64,000 nt of DNA from Pedobacter paludis. Lineage in GTDB: Bacteria; Bacteroidota; Bacteroidia; Sphingobacteriales; Sphingobacteriaceae. The notes under the pieces were generated by a model. The model did no database searches and was not told the DNA's origin. It was given only the letters and a program-made list of their open reading frames with translations. The position numbers and the translations under genes are program-made. The stretch is taken from positions 310,001 through 374,000 of the forward strand of contig NZ_QGNY01000002.1 in NCBI RefSeq assembly GCF_003173575.1. Reading direction: 5' to 3'. Positions 8,867 to 18,657 of this stretch are shown here, in pieces. How positions within the stretch are numbered: the first letter of the stretch is position 1; each line of letters begins with the position of its first letter.

Positions 8867-9316
8867 TTATTTAACCGGAACGCTAAACTCTACTTCTTCT
8901 GGCGGAAGACACTGCTTATCGTTACAAACCATAAACTCTACCTTGCCTTTTACAGTGGTGGTCGCTTTGTTTAATTTAATTTTTTGTTGGAAAACTACCG
9001 AGTTTTCAAAATAACTCACATTCATTTTAAATGTGCTTTCATATTTAACAACAGCTTTTGGCTCTGTCGTTTTTCCAACCAAACCAAAATCTTTTGAAGG
9101 AGAAAAGGTAAATGTTGTTTTAACTGGCCCGCCATCTTTAATATTTTGAGAATAAATGTGCCACTTATCTTCAATTGTAGCTTTAATATACAGTATGGCT
9201 TCGGTTTTACTAACCTTTTTGGCGGCATAAGACCAGGTTACCGGCTTTTCAATTTGAGCAAATGCCCCTGCAATGGTAAATAAAACCATTGACAATACTA
9301 AAGTGATTTTTTTCAT
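8867..9316 (-). CDS. Stand-alone DsbD N-terminal (alpha) domain protein
   Basis: A 149-residue exported protein (MKKITLVLSM...GAFAQ signal peptide) with an immunoglobulin-like beta sandwich pattern. Near the end it carries VCNDKQCLPPEEVEF, whose two cysteines (C131, C136) match the redox pair of the DsbD alpha domain. It probably receives electrons from the membrane DsbD encoded 149 bp downstream. Its ATG overlaps the birA stop by 4 bp (ATGA), so it is translated from the birA transcript. Confidence 0.85.
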   Translation of the reverse strand: MKKITLVLSMVLFTIAGAFAQIEKPVTWSYAAKKVSKTEAILYIKATIEDKWHIYSQNIKDGGPVKTTFTFSPSKDFGLVGKTTEPKAVVKYESTFKMNVSYFENSVVFQQKIKLNKATTTVKGKVEFMVCNDKQCLPPEEVEFSVPVK

Positions 9317-10098
9317 GCGTTATTTTGTGTGTGTATAAATTCTATTTCTTTAAAGTTAAAGCTTCTTAATCCGCCTGCCGTTTCCATAACCAAACGACCG
9401 CTTTCTTCGACACCAGTTATCTTACCTTCAAAAATCTGACCATTTTGCTGATAATCAGCCAATGTATCAAACTTATATAGCCGCTTTAGGTAATCGTTTT
9501 GTAAAATAGCATAATTACCTGATTTCAAAATTAAGTAGTATTTCTCCATAAACACTACAATTTTTTCCATAACGGCCTCCAAAGGAGTTTCTTTTTGTAA
9601 AATTTGAATTACCGAAGTGGCTTTCGTGGATAAATCTGCTCTAAATCCTTGTTGATTAATATTTAAGCCAATGCCAATAACCGATGATTTTATAAAAGAA
9701 CCTGTCAGTGTGTTTTCAATTAAAATTCCGCCGAGTTTTTTGCCGTTTGTATAAATATCGTTAGGCCATTTAACCTGTACTGCTTCGGGCAAAAAACAAG
9801 ATAGTGCATCGCTAACAGCCAAACTAACGGCAATATTTAAATAAAACTGTTTGTTTAACGGCAAAAAGCTGGGCCTTAAATAAATGCTTGTGCTAATATT
9901 TTTACCTGCTTCGGTTTGCCAAACGCTTTCTTGCTGTCCTCTACCTGCGAACTGATTATCTGCCATAATTACAGTCCCTTCGGGTAATGGCTCGGATTTT
10001 GACACCAAATTCTTTAAAAAGTTATTAGTAGAATCAACCTCTTTTAATTTGATTAAATTTTGACCAACAAATAGTGTCGAAAAAGTGTTATTTTGCAA
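9313..10098 (-). CDS. birA: Biotin--[acetyl-CoA-carboxylase] ligase
   Basis: The enzyme attaches biotin to the carrier domain of acetyl-CoA carboxylase. The 261-residue length shows the catalytic and C-terminal domains only, without the DNA-binding domain of the E. coli repressor. Motifs include KEVDSTNNFLK, GRGQQESVW (the GRGRxGR-type biotinyl-AMP loop in altered form), KWPNDIYTNGKKLGGILIE and IGIGLNIN. It is divergent from rsfS. Confidence 0.93.
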   Translation of the reverse strand: MQNNTFSTLFVGQNLIKLKEVDSTNNFLKNLVSKSEPLPEGTVIMADNQFAGRGQQESVWQTEAGKNISTSIYLRPSFLPLNKQFYLNIAVSLAVSDALSCFLPEAVQVKWPNDIYTNGKKLGGILIENTLTGSFIKSSVIGIGLNINQQGFRADLSTKATSVIQILQKETPLEAVMEKIVVFMEKYYLILKSGNYAILQNDYLKRLYKFDTLADYQQNGQIFEGKITGVEESGRLVMETAGGLRSFNFKEIEFIHTQNNA

Positions 10099-10142
10099 GT
10101 GTTGAATTTATATTATTGTATTTCCAAAATTAAATCATTTTA

Positions 10143-10517
10143 ATGGTAAAAAAGAAAATAGTAGCCCTTTCTACATACCTTTCAGAGTTAGCCGTACAAG
10201 GCATACAAGAAAAAAAAGGAGAAGATATAGTGCGGTTGGATCTTAGAAACATTCATACATCGGTAGCAGATTATTTTATTATTTGCAGTGCCACCTCAGG
10301 TACTCAGGTAAAGGCTATTGCCGATAGTGTAGAAAAAGAAGTATATAAAGCTACTCAGGCAGATCCAAGACATAAGGAAGGTTTTGAGAGTGCCGATTGG
10401 ATTATCTTAGATTATTTTGATGTGGTTGTGCACATATTTAAAACCGAAAAGCGCCATTTTTATGGCATAGAAGAACTTTGGGGCGATGCCGAAAGCACAA
10501 ACTTTCAAAGCGCATAA
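10143..10517 (+). CDS. rsfS: Ribosomal silencing factor RsfS
   Basis: RsfS binds uL14 and blocks subunit joining under starvation. The 124-residue protein shows the family pattern: LRNIHTSVADYFIICSATSGTQVKAIADSVEKEV, then the WIILDYFDVVVHIF core. It lies 27 bp upstream of ftsH on the same strand, an arrangement common in Bacteroidota. Confidence 0.95.
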   Translation: MVKKKIVALSTYLSELAVQGIQEKKGEDIVRLDLRNIHTSVADYFIICSATSGTQVKAIADSVEKEVYKATQADPRHKEGFESADWIILDYFDVVVHIFKTEKRHFYGIEELWGDAESTNFQSA

Positions 10518-10544
10518 CCTCTAGAACCATTTTGAACAAGACAA

Positions 10545-12644
10545 ATGAACGATAATCAAAATACAAACGAAAACAAAAAGCCCGGAAAAAGATTGCCTAA
10601 CATCCCTAAAAAACCACAAAAGGGATCAAAGTTTAACATTTTTTGGGTTTATGCTGCCATCATAGTTGCCATTATAGCAGCTCAATTTTTATTCTCTAGC
10701 GATGGAGGCAAAAAAGTAGAATATCCTGAGTTTGAAAGTAAGATGCTTTTAACAGGCGATGTTGAGAAAATAGTTGCCTATAAAGCCGAAGACCTGGTAA
10801 AGGTTGAGGTTTATATAAAAGAAAGCAGTTTAAAAAAACCAGAATATCAAAAGTATAAAAGCACAAGCTCTTTCGCCGTATCTTCTGGACCAACAGTTTA
10901 TTTTAATGCCGGAACAATGGATGGATTAGATAAACAATTGGCAGAATCACAAAAAAACCTGCCCCCAGATCAGCCTCGTATTTTGGCAGAGAAGGAAAGT
11001 AGAAGCAATCCGTTCCTGGGTTTGCTTATCAATATTGGTCTACCATTATTATTGCTGATCGGTTTCTGGATTTTTATGATGCGCAGAATGGGCGGCGGTG
11101 CTGGCGGTGGCGGTCAGATTTTCAGTATAGGAAAATCTAAAGCAACTTTATTTGATAAAGAAAGTCAAGTAAACATCACCTTTAATGATGTTGCCGGTTT
11201 AGAAGAAGCAAAACAAGAGGTTATGGAAATTGTAGATTTCCTTAAAAACCCTAAAAAATATACCAACCTTGGCGGTAAAATTCCTAAAGGTGCGTTGCTG
11301 GTAGGTTCTCCTGGTACTGGTAAAACATTATTGGCAAAAGCGGTTGCTGGTGAGGCTCAAGTTCCATTTTTCTCTCTTTCAGGATCTGATTTCGTAGAGA
11401 TGTTTGTTGGTGTCGGTGCTTCTCGCGTACGTGATTTGTTTAAACAAGCTAAAGATAAAGCACCTTGCATCATCTTTATTGATGAGGTTGACGCCATTGG
11501 CCGTGCTCGTGGAAAAAATAGCGTAATGGGCGGCAACGATGAGCGTGAAAATACACTGAACCAGTTGTTGGTAGAAATGGATGGCTTCGGAACGGACTCT
11601 GGAATTATTATTCTTGCTGCAACCAATCGTCCTGATGTATTGGATTCGGCATTATTACGCCCGGGTCGTTTCGATAGACAGATTTCTATTGATAAGCCAG
11701 ATTTAGTTGGCCGTGAGCATATTTTTAATGTTCACTTAAAACCGATTAAAACATCTGCTGAAGTTGATGCCAAAAAATTATCAGCTCAAACGCCTGGTTT
11801 TGCGGGTGCAGAAATTGCCAATGTTTGTAATGAAGCGGCTTTAATTGCTGCTCGCAAAAACAAAGAATCGGTAGATATGCAAGATTTTCAAGATGCGATT
11901 GACCGTGTAATTGGTGGTTTAGAAAAGAAAAACAAAATCATTTCACCAGAAGAAAAGCGAATCGTAGCTTATCATGAAGCTGGTCACGCCATTGCAGGCT
12001 GGTTCCTTGAACATGCAGACCCTTTAGTTAAGGTTTCTATTGTTCCTCGTGGTGTTGCCGCTTTGGGTTATGCTCAATACTTACCGAAAGAACAGTTCTT
12101 ATATACAACCGAGCAATTAACTGATGGGATGTGTATGACAATGGGTGGCCGGGTAGCGGAAGACATTACCTTTGGAAGAATCTCTACTGGCGCACAAAAT
12201 GATTTAGAGCGTATTACTAAATTGGCTTACGCAATGGTAAGTATTTATGGAATGAACGAAGCTGTTGGTAATGTTTCTTTTCACGATCCACAAAACGAAT
12301 ACAACTTTAACAAGCCTTACTCTGAAAAAACTTCAGAATTAATTGATATTGAGGTTCGTAAATTGATTGGTGAAGTGTACATTAAAACCAAAGAATTGTT
12401 AATCGAAAAACAAGAAGGTTTAGAAAAACTTGCTCAGAAATTATTAGAGAAAGAAATCTTGTTCCAAGCCGATTTAGAGGAAATTTTGGGTAAACGCCCA
12501 TTTGATACACGTACTACCTACGATGAATTTGTTAATGGTACTGGAGATCAAACTCCTGCTGCTGAAGGCTTAATTCATGATGGTGTAGGAAATACCGATA
12601 TCGAAAAAGAAGTTTCAGGTCTTCCTGCTTCAGAAAAAGAATAA
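10545..12644 (+). CDS. ftsH: ATP-dependent zinc metalloprotease FtsH
   Basis: A membrane-anchored AAA+ protease that degrades misfolded and regulatory membrane proteins. Two transmembrane segments (about 32-50 and 159-178) flank a periplasmic domain. The AAA module has Walker A GSPGTGKT (254-261), Walker B CIIFIDE (308-314), and the second region of homology with the RPGRFDR arginine fingers. The zinc site HEAGH is at 477-481. The length of 699 residues and the low-complexity acidic tail are normal for the phylum. Confidence 0.98.
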   Translation: MNDNQNTNENKKPGKRLPNIPKKPQKGSKFNIFWVYAAIIVAIIAAQFLFSSDGGKKVEYPEFESKMLLTGDVEKIVAYKAEDLVKVEVYIKESSLKKPEYQKYKSTSSFAVSSGPTVYFNAGTMDGLDKQLAESQKNLPPDQPRILAEKESRSNPFLGLLINIGLPLLLLIGFWIFMMRRMGGGAGGGGQIFSIGKSKATLFDKESQVNITFNDVAGLEEAKQEVMEIVDFLKNPKKYTNLGGKIPKGALLVGSPGTGKTLLAKAVAGEAQVPFFSLSGSDFVEMFVGVGASRVRDLFKQAKDKAPCIIFIDEVDAIGRARGKNSVMGGNDERENTLNQLLVEMDGFGTDSGIIILAATNRPDVLDSALLRPGRFDRQISIDKPDLVGREHIFNVHLKPIKTSAEVDAKKLSAQTPGFAGAEIANVCNEAALIAARKNKESVDMQDFQDAIDRVIGGLEKKNKIISPEEKRIVAYHEAGHAIAGWFLEHADPLVKVSIVPRGVAALGYAQYLPKEQFLYTTEQLTDGMCMTMGGRVAEDITFGRISTGAQNDLERITKLAYAMVSIYGMNEAVGNVSFHDPQNEYNFNKPYSEKTSELIDIEVRKLIGEVYIKTKELLIEKQEGLEKLAQKLLEKEILFQADLEEILGKRPFDTRTTYDEFVNGTGDQTPAAEGLIHDGVGNTDIEKEVSGLPASEKE

Positions 12645-12732
12645 CTCCATGCATTAAATTGCATATAAAGACAATTATATATAAGTTTGAAACCTTGAAC
12701 CTAAAAAATTCAAGGTTTCATTTTTTTTGACA

Positions 12733-13377
12733 ATGAAGGATAATACGACCGCGAAAGAACAGATACTAAAAAAGATAAGGAAAGCGCTTTTAGAAAAGCG
12801 GGAAAATCCTTATCCAAATTTAGAAGAAAGCCCATTGTATAAAAAAAATGAAGATCCACTAGAGATTTTATTTGCGGAACAATTAACGGCAGTTTCGGGT
12901 AATTTTATCTTCTGTGAGGATGGGATAGACTTTATCGAAAACATGCTTCAACTGGCAGATCAATTTAAATGGAGAAAAATTTATTGCTGGGAACCAGAAC
13001 TTCAGGATTTTTTATCCAAATACGAATTCCCTTTTTACCAAACTGATAAAGATTTTGAACAGGCCGAAGTTGGTATAACTTTATGCGAGGCATTAATTGC
13101 CAGGAACGGAAGCGTAATGGTTACAAATCAAAGTCCGGCGGGTAGAAGATTAAGCATTTTCCCTCACCATCACATCGTTATAGCCCGCACAAGTCAGCTG
13201 GTTTTAGATTTGAAAGATGCTTTTCAATTACTAAAAAACAAATACGGAGCGCAGATACCAACAATGATTAGTAACATTACAGGACCAAGCCGTACAGCCG
13301 ATATTGAGAAAACTTTGGTACTTGGTGCGCATGGTCCTAAAGAACTTTTTGTTTTCCTGATTGACGATTTTTCTTAA
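12733..13377 (+). CDS. LUD-domain (LutC/YkgG family) protein
   Basis: The protein belongs to the LUD family, whose members (LutC, YkgG) take part in lactate utilisation with iron-sulfur partners. Family signs are the amphipathic N-terminal helix (AKEQILKKIRKALLEKR), the GSVMVTN segment and the ISNITGPSRTADIEKTLVLGAHGP C-terminal signature. The ATG at 12733 is preferred to the TTG at 12727. No lutA or lutB is nearby, so the role here is open. A stand-alone copy near ftsH and a FabH-like gene is seen in other Bacteroidota (from memory). Confidence 0.88.
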   Translation: MKDNTTAKEQILKKIRKALLEKRENPYPNLEESPLYKKNEDPLEILFAEQLTAVSGNFIFCEDGIDFIENMLQLADQFKWRKIYCWEPELQDFLSKYEFPFYQTDKDFEQAEVGITLCEALIARNGSVMVTNQSPAGRRLSIFPHHHIVIARTSQLVLDLKDAFQLLKNKYGAQIPTMISNITGPSRTADIEKTLVLGAHGPKELFVFLIDDFS

Positions 13378-13448
13378 ATAATTTCCTTTTCTAATTTATT
13401 AACCATAGTTTTATACTACATACCGTTTTAGTATGCGGTATTATAATT

Positions 13449-14525
13449 ATGAGCAAAGCGATAAATACGGTAATTGCCGGAACCGGGAGTTACATTCCTG
13501 AAAACATTATTTCTGGTAATGAATTCCTTAATTCTACTTTTTTTGAGAACGGAAATCTCCTGGAAAAGGAGAATGCTGAAATTATTCACAAGTTCTCGGA
13601 AATTACCGAGATTGTTGAAAGACGATATGCCTGCCCTGATCAATTGAGTAATCACATTGGTGCAAAGGCCGCTGAAAAAGCTATAGAGAATGCAGGTATA
13701 GATAAAGAAACTTTAGATTACATTATCTTTTGCCACAATTTTGGCGATATTCTATTAAATAGCAATCGAATAGATATTTTACCTTCCTTAGCTTCGAAAG
13801 TTAAGCAACAGCTTGGCATTTTAAATCCAGACTGCGTGGCTTACGATGTTATTTTTGGTTGCCCAGGCTGGGTCCAAGGTGCAATTCAGGCCGATTATTA
13901 TATTAAAAGTGGCGATGCTAAGCGTGTTTTGGTTATTGGTGCCGAAACTTTAAGTCGCATTATTGACCCGCATGATCGTGATAGCATGATTTTTTCTGAT
14001 GGCGCTGGAGCGGTAATTTTCGAAGCGGAAGAAAGCGAGGAAAAGAAAGGAATTTTAGCACATAAAACTGAAACCCATGCTGTGAATTATGGCAATTTAC
14101 TTGTTATGGGCAAGGGCTCTCACCCAGAAGAAACCAGCGGAAATTATTATTTAAAGATGAATGGCCGTAAGCTCTATGAGTTTGCCGTTGTTCAGGTTCC
14201 CCAAGTAATTAAAAAAGCAATAGATAAAGCGGGTTTAACCGTTGATGATGTTAAAATTGTTTTTGTGCATCAGGCAAATGGAAAAATGGATACCGCCATT
14301 ATGAAACGCCTATTCAAATTATACGGAAAAGACACTGTTCCAGAAAACTTAGTTCCAATGACCATTTCCTGGCTGGGAAACAGTTCTGTAGCAACCATTC
14401 CAACCTTATTAGATTTAGTTTTAAAAGGACAGGTAGAAGGTTATAGCGTTAAGCCTGGCGATGTTGCGGTTTTTGCTTCAGTTGGAGCAGGAATGCACAT
14501 TAATGCTTTTGTGCACAGGTTTTAA
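13449..14525 (+). CDS. 3-oxoacyl-ACP synthase III (FabH-like) family protein
   Basis: A thiolase-fold condensing enzyme with an intact FabH-type triad: Cys138 in FGCPGW, His274 in VHQANGK and Asn311 in WLGNSS. The length (358 residues) is slightly greater than classical FabH and the N-terminal part has a longer loop, as in secondary or specialised FabH paralogs. The acyl starter it uses cannot be told from sequence. An inverted repeat ATACCG/CGGTAT lies just upstream (13420-13441). It ends in a 4-bp convergent overlap with the TPR gene. Confidence 0.85.
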   Translation: MSKAINTVIAGTGSYIPENIISGNEFLNSTFFENGNLLEKENAEIIHKFSEITEIVERRYACPDQLSNHIGAKAAEKAIENAGIDKETLDYIIFCHNFGDILLNSNRIDILPSLASKVKQQLGILNPDCVAYDVIFGCPGWVQGAIQADYYIKSGDAKRVLVIGAETLSRIIDPHDRDSMIFSDGAGAVIFEAEESEEKKGILAHKTETHAVNYGNLLVMGKGSHPEETSGNYYLKMNGRKLYEFAVVQVPQVIKKAIDKAGLTVDDVKIVFVHQANGKMDTAIMKRLFKLYGKDTVPENLVPMTISWLGNSSVATIPTLLDLVLKGQVEGYSVKPGDVAVFASVGAGMHINAFVHRF

Positions 14526-16009
14526 TTAGCCAGTCTTCTTAATCCTGCTTTAGCCTGGCTTTCTATACTGCTTTCATATTCATGATTTTTCATGGCGATT
14601 GCAATATTGAAAGCCTCTTTTGCTTTAGCATTATTTTTTCTCTTTTCGTAAACCTTACCCATTTGTAGTGCCGCATTCGCAGCGAAATAGTACTTTAGGT
14701 TTTTGCCCTGATTTATGGTAGCCTGATAAGAACTTAGTGCCAAATCATCTTTTCCTAAATCGTCGTAAATTCTGCCCAATCGATAATTGTATTCGGTTTT
14801 ATCCTTATCTGAAGGGTAATCGCTGGCTTTGTCCCCATCCAATGCCTGTAGCGCTCTAGAAAGGTAGCCACCATCAAATAAAAGCCTGGCCTTTAATAGG
14901 TCAGTTGGAGGCGCTGGAGCAGTAGCTTCGTTTTGGGCTTGTTTATCTTTTTCGTTATAAGTGTAACCGCTATTAATTGCCTTTGATACATAAGATGAAT
15001 AGGCCGATTTATCGCCTTTTAAAAGCGCAATCCATCCTAAATGAAGATTGGTATCCTTAATATAATTTACGCCCTTGTTTGTCTGTAAAAAACGATTAAA
15101 ATAAGTTGATGCGTTTAAATCTAATTTATTCAAATGGGCAATGCCTTCCAAGTAATCCAAATACGGGAACGGCTGGTAAACACCTCCTTCGGGCTTTTTG
15201 GCCAAAATATTTATGGCTTCGTCATTATGGCCATTTTTGATACAAACATAGCTTTGCAGATAACTTTTTAATAAACTTGTATCGGCAATGCGTTCCGTAT
15301 ATTTTATGGTTTTGGCGTAGGCCGAAGGGCTGTGTGCCACATCTGTTAAAACGTAGGCATAGTAAAAAACCACTTCCTCGTAAAATGGCTCATACGAAGA
15401 TTTTGGAAGATTATCTGCCAGTCTTTCGAACATATTTAGGCCACTTTGTAAATTGCCCTTTATTCCAAATGTAGACAGTGTGCTTTTTAATGCTCCATCC
15501 GGAAGGTTTCCCAAAACGGCATTAATTAAGCCTAAGCCTTTAAGGTTTAATTGAAAGTTTGGAAATTTCTTATTGTTTTCTTGAAGTTGATTATTCGCTT
15601 TGCGAATCTCCATAGCGGCATTAAAATATTCTCCATATCGGCCACGGATTAATGCCCACTGGAGGTTGATTTCTGCTTGGGCATAAAGATAATATGGCGA
15701 TTTCTCATCGTCATCGCTTATTTTATCCAGCCTTGCAGATTTGTTTCCCTTGAGTCGATCGAAATCAGCTTTACTATCTGATGTGATTAAAGTAAAATAG
15801 TCTACATAATTCTCGAGCAGAGGAATAATCGAATTGTTTGGCCTTAGCTTTTTTTCTGTAGCAATATAGGCTTTCGCATTGCCAAGTTTAAGCTCGAAGA
15901 TGCTTTTATAAGCATTTAGGCAATTGGCATTGAAATCAAAATTGGCAAACAGGGAAAGAGGGAGCGATAAAAGAACAACAACAGAAATTATGCGCAAGCT
16001 TTTGATCAT
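14522..16009 (-). CDS. Exported tetratricopeptide-repeat protein
   Basis: A signal peptide (MIKSLRIISVVVLLSLPLSLFA) is followed by an all-helical protein of 495 residues. TPR-like units are clearest in the last 120 residues, for example YRLGRIYDDLGKDDLALSSYQ and ALQMGKVYEKRKNNAKAKEAF. TPRs mediate protein contacts, and Bacteroidota encode many such periplasmic scaffolds. No enzymatic motif is visible and the partner is unknown. Confidence 0.75.
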   Translation of the reverse strand: MIKSLRIISVVVLLSLPLSLFANFDFNANCLNAYKSIFELKLGNAKAYIATEKKLRPNNSIIPLLENYVDYFTLITSDSKADFDRLKGNKSARLDKISDDDEKSPYYLYAQAEINLQWALIRGRYGEYFNAAMEIRKANNQLQENNKKFPNFQLNLKGLGLINAVLGNLPDGALKSTLSTFGIKGNLQSGLNMFERLADNLPKSSYEPFYEEVVFYYAYVLTDVAHSPSAYAKTIKYTERIADTSLLKSYLQSYVCIKNGHNDEAINILAKKPEGGVYQPFPYLDYLEGIAHLNKLDLNASTYFNRFLQTNKGVNYIKDTNLHLGWIALLKGDKSAYSSYVSKAINSGYTYNEKDKQAQNEATAPAPPTDLLKARLLFDGGYLSRALQALDGDKASDYPSDKDKTEYNYRLGRIYDDLGKDDLALSSYQATINQGKNLKYYFAANAALQMGKVYEKRKNNAKAKEAFNIAIAMKNHEYESSIESQAKAGLRRLAN

Positions 16010-16120
16010 TAGAGAAACTGTATTTCTAATAGATTGCCTAGATTAAATGGCAAACTAAATTTACATTTAAACAAATATCTACAATTAACGCAAAAAATAC
16101 ATTCTTGTTTTGTTTAAAAC

Positions 16121-16153
16121 AAAAAACGTCCCGATTTTGTCGAGACGTTTTTT
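16121..16153 (-). terminator. Terminator of the zinc-ribbon gene
   Basis: An AAAACGTC/GACGTTTT stem with an interrupted inner stem, followed on the minus strand by a T-rich run, just after the stop codon at 16176. Confidence 0.75.
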
Positions 16154-16175
16154 TAAATAATTTGAAAACTTACAA

Positions 16176-16919
16176 TTAAGCTTCTGCTACTTCGTGAGTT
16201 AAGGCCTCATCAACCAAAATACGTCCGCAGTGTTCACAAACAATAATTTTTTTACGTTGACGGATATCCAACTGACGTTGAGGTGGAATTTGATTGAAAC
16301 AACCAGAGCAAGAATCACGATCGATTGTTACAACAGCTAATCCGTTAACCGCATTTTTGCGCAAACGCTTGTAAGCAACCAGTAAACGCTCTTCAATTTG
16401 AGGCTCTGCCTTATCTGCTTTCTTTTGTAAATCTTGTTCTTCTTTTTCAGTTTCTGCAGTAATAACACCTAGTTCTGCTCTTTTAACTTCTAAATCTTTC
16501 TTTCTGCCTTCCAATTCAGCTTGTGCTGCTTCGAAGATTTCAGTTTTAGAGGTAATTTCGAAACCGTGTTCTTTAATTTTCTTTTCAGAAACCTGAATGT
16601 CTAATCCCTGAATCTCAATTTCTTTAGTTAAAGCATCGTATTCACGGTTGTTTTTAACTTCTTTTAATTGAGTATCGTATCTTTTGATGGCCGCTTGGGC
16701 ATCTTTAATCGTATTTTTACGGGTTACGATTGAATCCTCAAGATCATCAAGATCTGTCTTGATTTTAGAAATTCTAGTTTCTAATCCTAAAACATCATCT
16801 TCAAGATCGGCAACTTCCATTGGTAATTCGCCTCTTACTTGACGGATTTTATCAATTTTTGTGTGGATATTTTGTAATTCGTATAAAGCTTTTAGCTTTT
16901 GTTCTACGGTTTGTTCCAT
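16176..16919 (-). CDS. Coiled-coil protein with C4 zinc ribbon (DUF164-like)
   Basis: Residues 10-175 form a long antiparallel coiled coil rich in Lys and Glu. The C-terminus has CSGCFNQ...CEHCGRI, a four-cysteine zinc ribbon. This is the architecture of the widespread C4-type zinc ribbon/DUF164 family, whose members have been linked to nucleic-acid or translation-related functions; the exact role is unsettled. The TATCTTTG promoter at 17065-17072 is about 145 bp upstream, leaving a long leader. Confidence 0.85.
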   Translation of the reverse strand: MEQTVEQKLKALYELQNIHTKIDKIRQVRGELPMEVADLEDDVLGLETRISKIKTDLDDLEDSIVTRKNTIKDAQAAIKRYDTQLKEVKNNREYDALTKEIEIQGLDIQVSEKKIKEHGFEITSKTEIFEAAQAELEGRKKDLEVKRAELGVITAETEKEEQDLQKKADKAEPQIEERLLVAYKRLRKNAVNGLAVVTIDRDSCSGCFNQIPPQRQLDIRQRKKIIVCEHCGRILVDEALTHEVAEA

Positions 16920-17064
16920 TAAAACAAGTAATTTATGGGTTTGTTATTTCAACTCTAATAATCAACGACTTACGTCGTTCTCTTTAAATATTGGGACTAA
17001 ATTTGGGACTTTCTTAGTGGTAAATCCCGCAAGGCACAGCCTGACTTTCCTATATTAAAGCTTG

Positions 17065-17072
17065 CAAAGATA
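17065..17072 (-). promoter_or_regulatory. Probable -7 element of the zinc-ribbon gene, at the edge of the accessory region
   Basis: The minus strand reads TATCTTTG (consensus TAnnTTTG), the same octamer found upstream of rpsP. It ends 5 bp before the stop codon of the next upstream gene (17077), so the accessory region begins right at the promoter. No -33 TTTG is visible at the normal spacing. Confidence 0.45.
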
Positions 17073-17076
17073 AGGA

Positions 17077-17376
17077 TTATTTTTTCTTATTAGTAATAGT
17101 ATCTTTTTTTATATCTGCTTTAGCTCTAGCCATAATCAATTCTTTTTTAGATTGATAGACGGATGGTTCGGGATTTATTATATTATCGATATTGGTAACC
17201 AGCTCTAATATCTTCTTAATATCGCTGTTATTTCCATCCAGTTGGCCATGATCCAATAATTTCGACAAATCTCCACTTATGACAAAAGCAAATTGCATCG
17301 TACCTTCTTCGGATTTAATAAGAGTTCCTAGCTCCTGAACAAGCTTCAAAAGTCTTTCCCTACAAATGTTATTCAT
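17077..17376 (-). CDS. Hypothetical 99-residue protein
   Basis: Not recognised. It is a small, mostly helical, Lys-rich protein ending in a basic tail (DITKKDTITNKKK-like). It has no signal peptide, membrane segment or cysteine motif that points to a function. It is the first gene of the accessory region, directly abutting the promoter of the zinc-ribbon gene. Confidence 0.55.
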   Translation of the reverse strand: MNNICRERLLKLVQELGTLIKSEEGTMQFAFVISGDLSKLLDHGQLDGNNSDIKKILELVTNIDNIINPEPSVYQSKKELIMARAKADIKKDTITNKKK

Positions 17377-17515
17377 CAGAAATCGTTGATTAAAATTTAT
17401 TTAGCTGGTTAATTATACACACCGGTTAAGCCTATTGAAGGAAGAATGTATTTCAAGTTGCCGTTATCCCCCGAAATATAGAATTTGAGATCGCGCATTT
17501 TTTGACAATATATTA

Positions 17516-17867
17516 TTACATCAACACGCCATCAAGCATCTTGCGAATACTTGGCCCCTTGACCTTTTGAGTTGGTGAATATTTAAACCATCAGATTGTA
17601 AGTTTAAATTCCGCATCAGAAAAATCCGCATTAATTTTAATACTGGAATCGGGCTTCACAGGGATAAGATGTATACCTACATCTGACACAAGCCTCTCGA
17701 AGGTATCAAAATTAATAGACTGAGATTCGGACCACCATTTACTCCTCTCTCCGAGAACTCGTTGGCGCCCCCTTACATCCTTCGCCTATATCAAAGAACA
17801 AACCTTTGTGCAATTCAAAATTGCGCTTTAAATTGAATGGGATTTGACAACATTTAAAAGTTGTCAT
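17516..17867 (-). pseudogene. Frameshifted and stop-interrupted small gene remnant
   Basis: From an ATG at 17867 a frame encodes MTTFKCCQIPF...DIGEGCKG and then stops early (EE*). Removing one G from the five-G run near 17775 joins it to a second frame that reads GRQRVLGERSKWWSESQ...DAEFKLTI, ending at a TGA (17591-17593). The same frame continues after that TGA with WFKYSPTQKVKGPSIRKMLDGVLM to a TAA at 17516. The joined peptide is about 92-116 residues. The family is not recognised. The TGA may be the true end. Flanking sequence to 18119 shows no further gene. Confidence 0.4.
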
Positions 17868-17912
17868 GTTTTTTGCTTGGTTGGACTGGACAAACACCTA
17901 CTAACTTTAAAG

Positions 17913-17929
17913 AGTTGAATATCTCAACT
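17913..17929. promoter_or_regulatory. Inverted repeat upstream of the remnant gene
   Basis: AGTTGA-N5-TCAACT, 46 bp upstream of the ATG at 17867; possibly an operator. Otherwise 17868-18119 shows nothing I can support. Confidence 0.25.
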
Positions 17930-18119
17930 TGCAGGAACATCGGATAATTTTTATAAGGATTGCTGACAGTTTGGTGGACATTTCACTAAAACTGGTTCTT
18001 CCCACTTTCGCCGAAATATCCAGTTTAGTTTTCACAGAACATTATTATATCCATATTTATAGCATCCAGGTTGCTACAGTTTATGTTGCCTTTCCCTATA
18101 ACATATCTCGGATTGTCAC

Positions 18120-18644
18120 TCACCTGAAGCGGCCTTTTGACAAACTCCTGTCGATAGCAATCATTTCAATCTGCGATGCCCTGAAAACGACATACTCAAC
18201 TTCGTCGTCGCCTAAACTAGAAATCACGCCATCATACCCATTAGCAATCATCATTTCATGCCCGCGCTCGCTATTAAGACAATCACGCATTTCACCAACT
18301 TCACCTAAACCAATTTCATCATAAAGTGTACTAAGCGCTGTAGCATTCTCCAGCTTTTGTCCACTGAGTATTTCCCAAATTAACGCAGCCTGAGATTCAT
18401 TATTAAAGATGCCATGTAGCCGCAGGTCAATTGGCATCCGAATATCCAAGTGTGCGGTGATGATTGTATCTCCGAAAAGCTGTGCATTTTCTTTTTTATC
18501 GGCAAAGAAAAAACCATGTACTGTGTTACCCCAACCAGTGTTACTGCCTTTGAAAGAATCCTCGAAACTTTCAAAATGGGCATCTGTTCCATGATAGAAA
18601 ACTCCATATGGATCAACTATTGGCGGCTCATATTTCCACCCCAT
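18120..18644 (-). CDS. ADP-ribosyltransferase-like (polyvalent-protein type) protein
   Basis: The sequence FYHGT...F..F, then HGFFFADKKENAQLFGD, and near the end NGYDGVI and EYVVFRASQI, matches the ART-like fold found in phage and plasmid polyvalent proteins. Such domains transfer ADP-ribose to targets; activity here is inferred. The frame extends upstream to 18809, but that part lies inside the RadC-like gene, so the ATG at 18644, 14 bp after that gene's stop and preceded by a GGAAAG-type purine run, is the likely start. The result is a 174-residue protein. Alternatively the two were one polypeptide split by a frameshift. Confidence 0.6.
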   Translation of the reverse strand: MGWKYEPPIVDPYGVFYHGTDAHFESFEDSFKGSNTGWGNTVHGFFFADKKENAQLFGDTIITAHLDIRMPIDLRLHGIFNNESQAALIWEILSGQKLENATALSTLYDEIGLGEVGEMRDCLNSERGHEMMIANGYDGVISSLGDDEVEYVVFRASQIEMIAIDRSLSKGRFR

Positions 18645-18657
18645 CTTTCCGCTCGTT

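Noticed and set aside
13419..13441. ATACCG/CGGTAT and CATAC/GTATG inverted repeats before the FabH-like gene as a second copy of the imuA operator
   Set aside because: The arms and spacing differ from TATACTA-N7-TAGTATA, so they are not the same site.
16975..17060. Possible attachment site or integrase remnant at TTGGGACTAAATTTGGGACT
   Set aside because: It is a short direct repeat in the leader of the zinc-ribbon gene; no second copy was found at the other end of the accessory region and no integrase is present.
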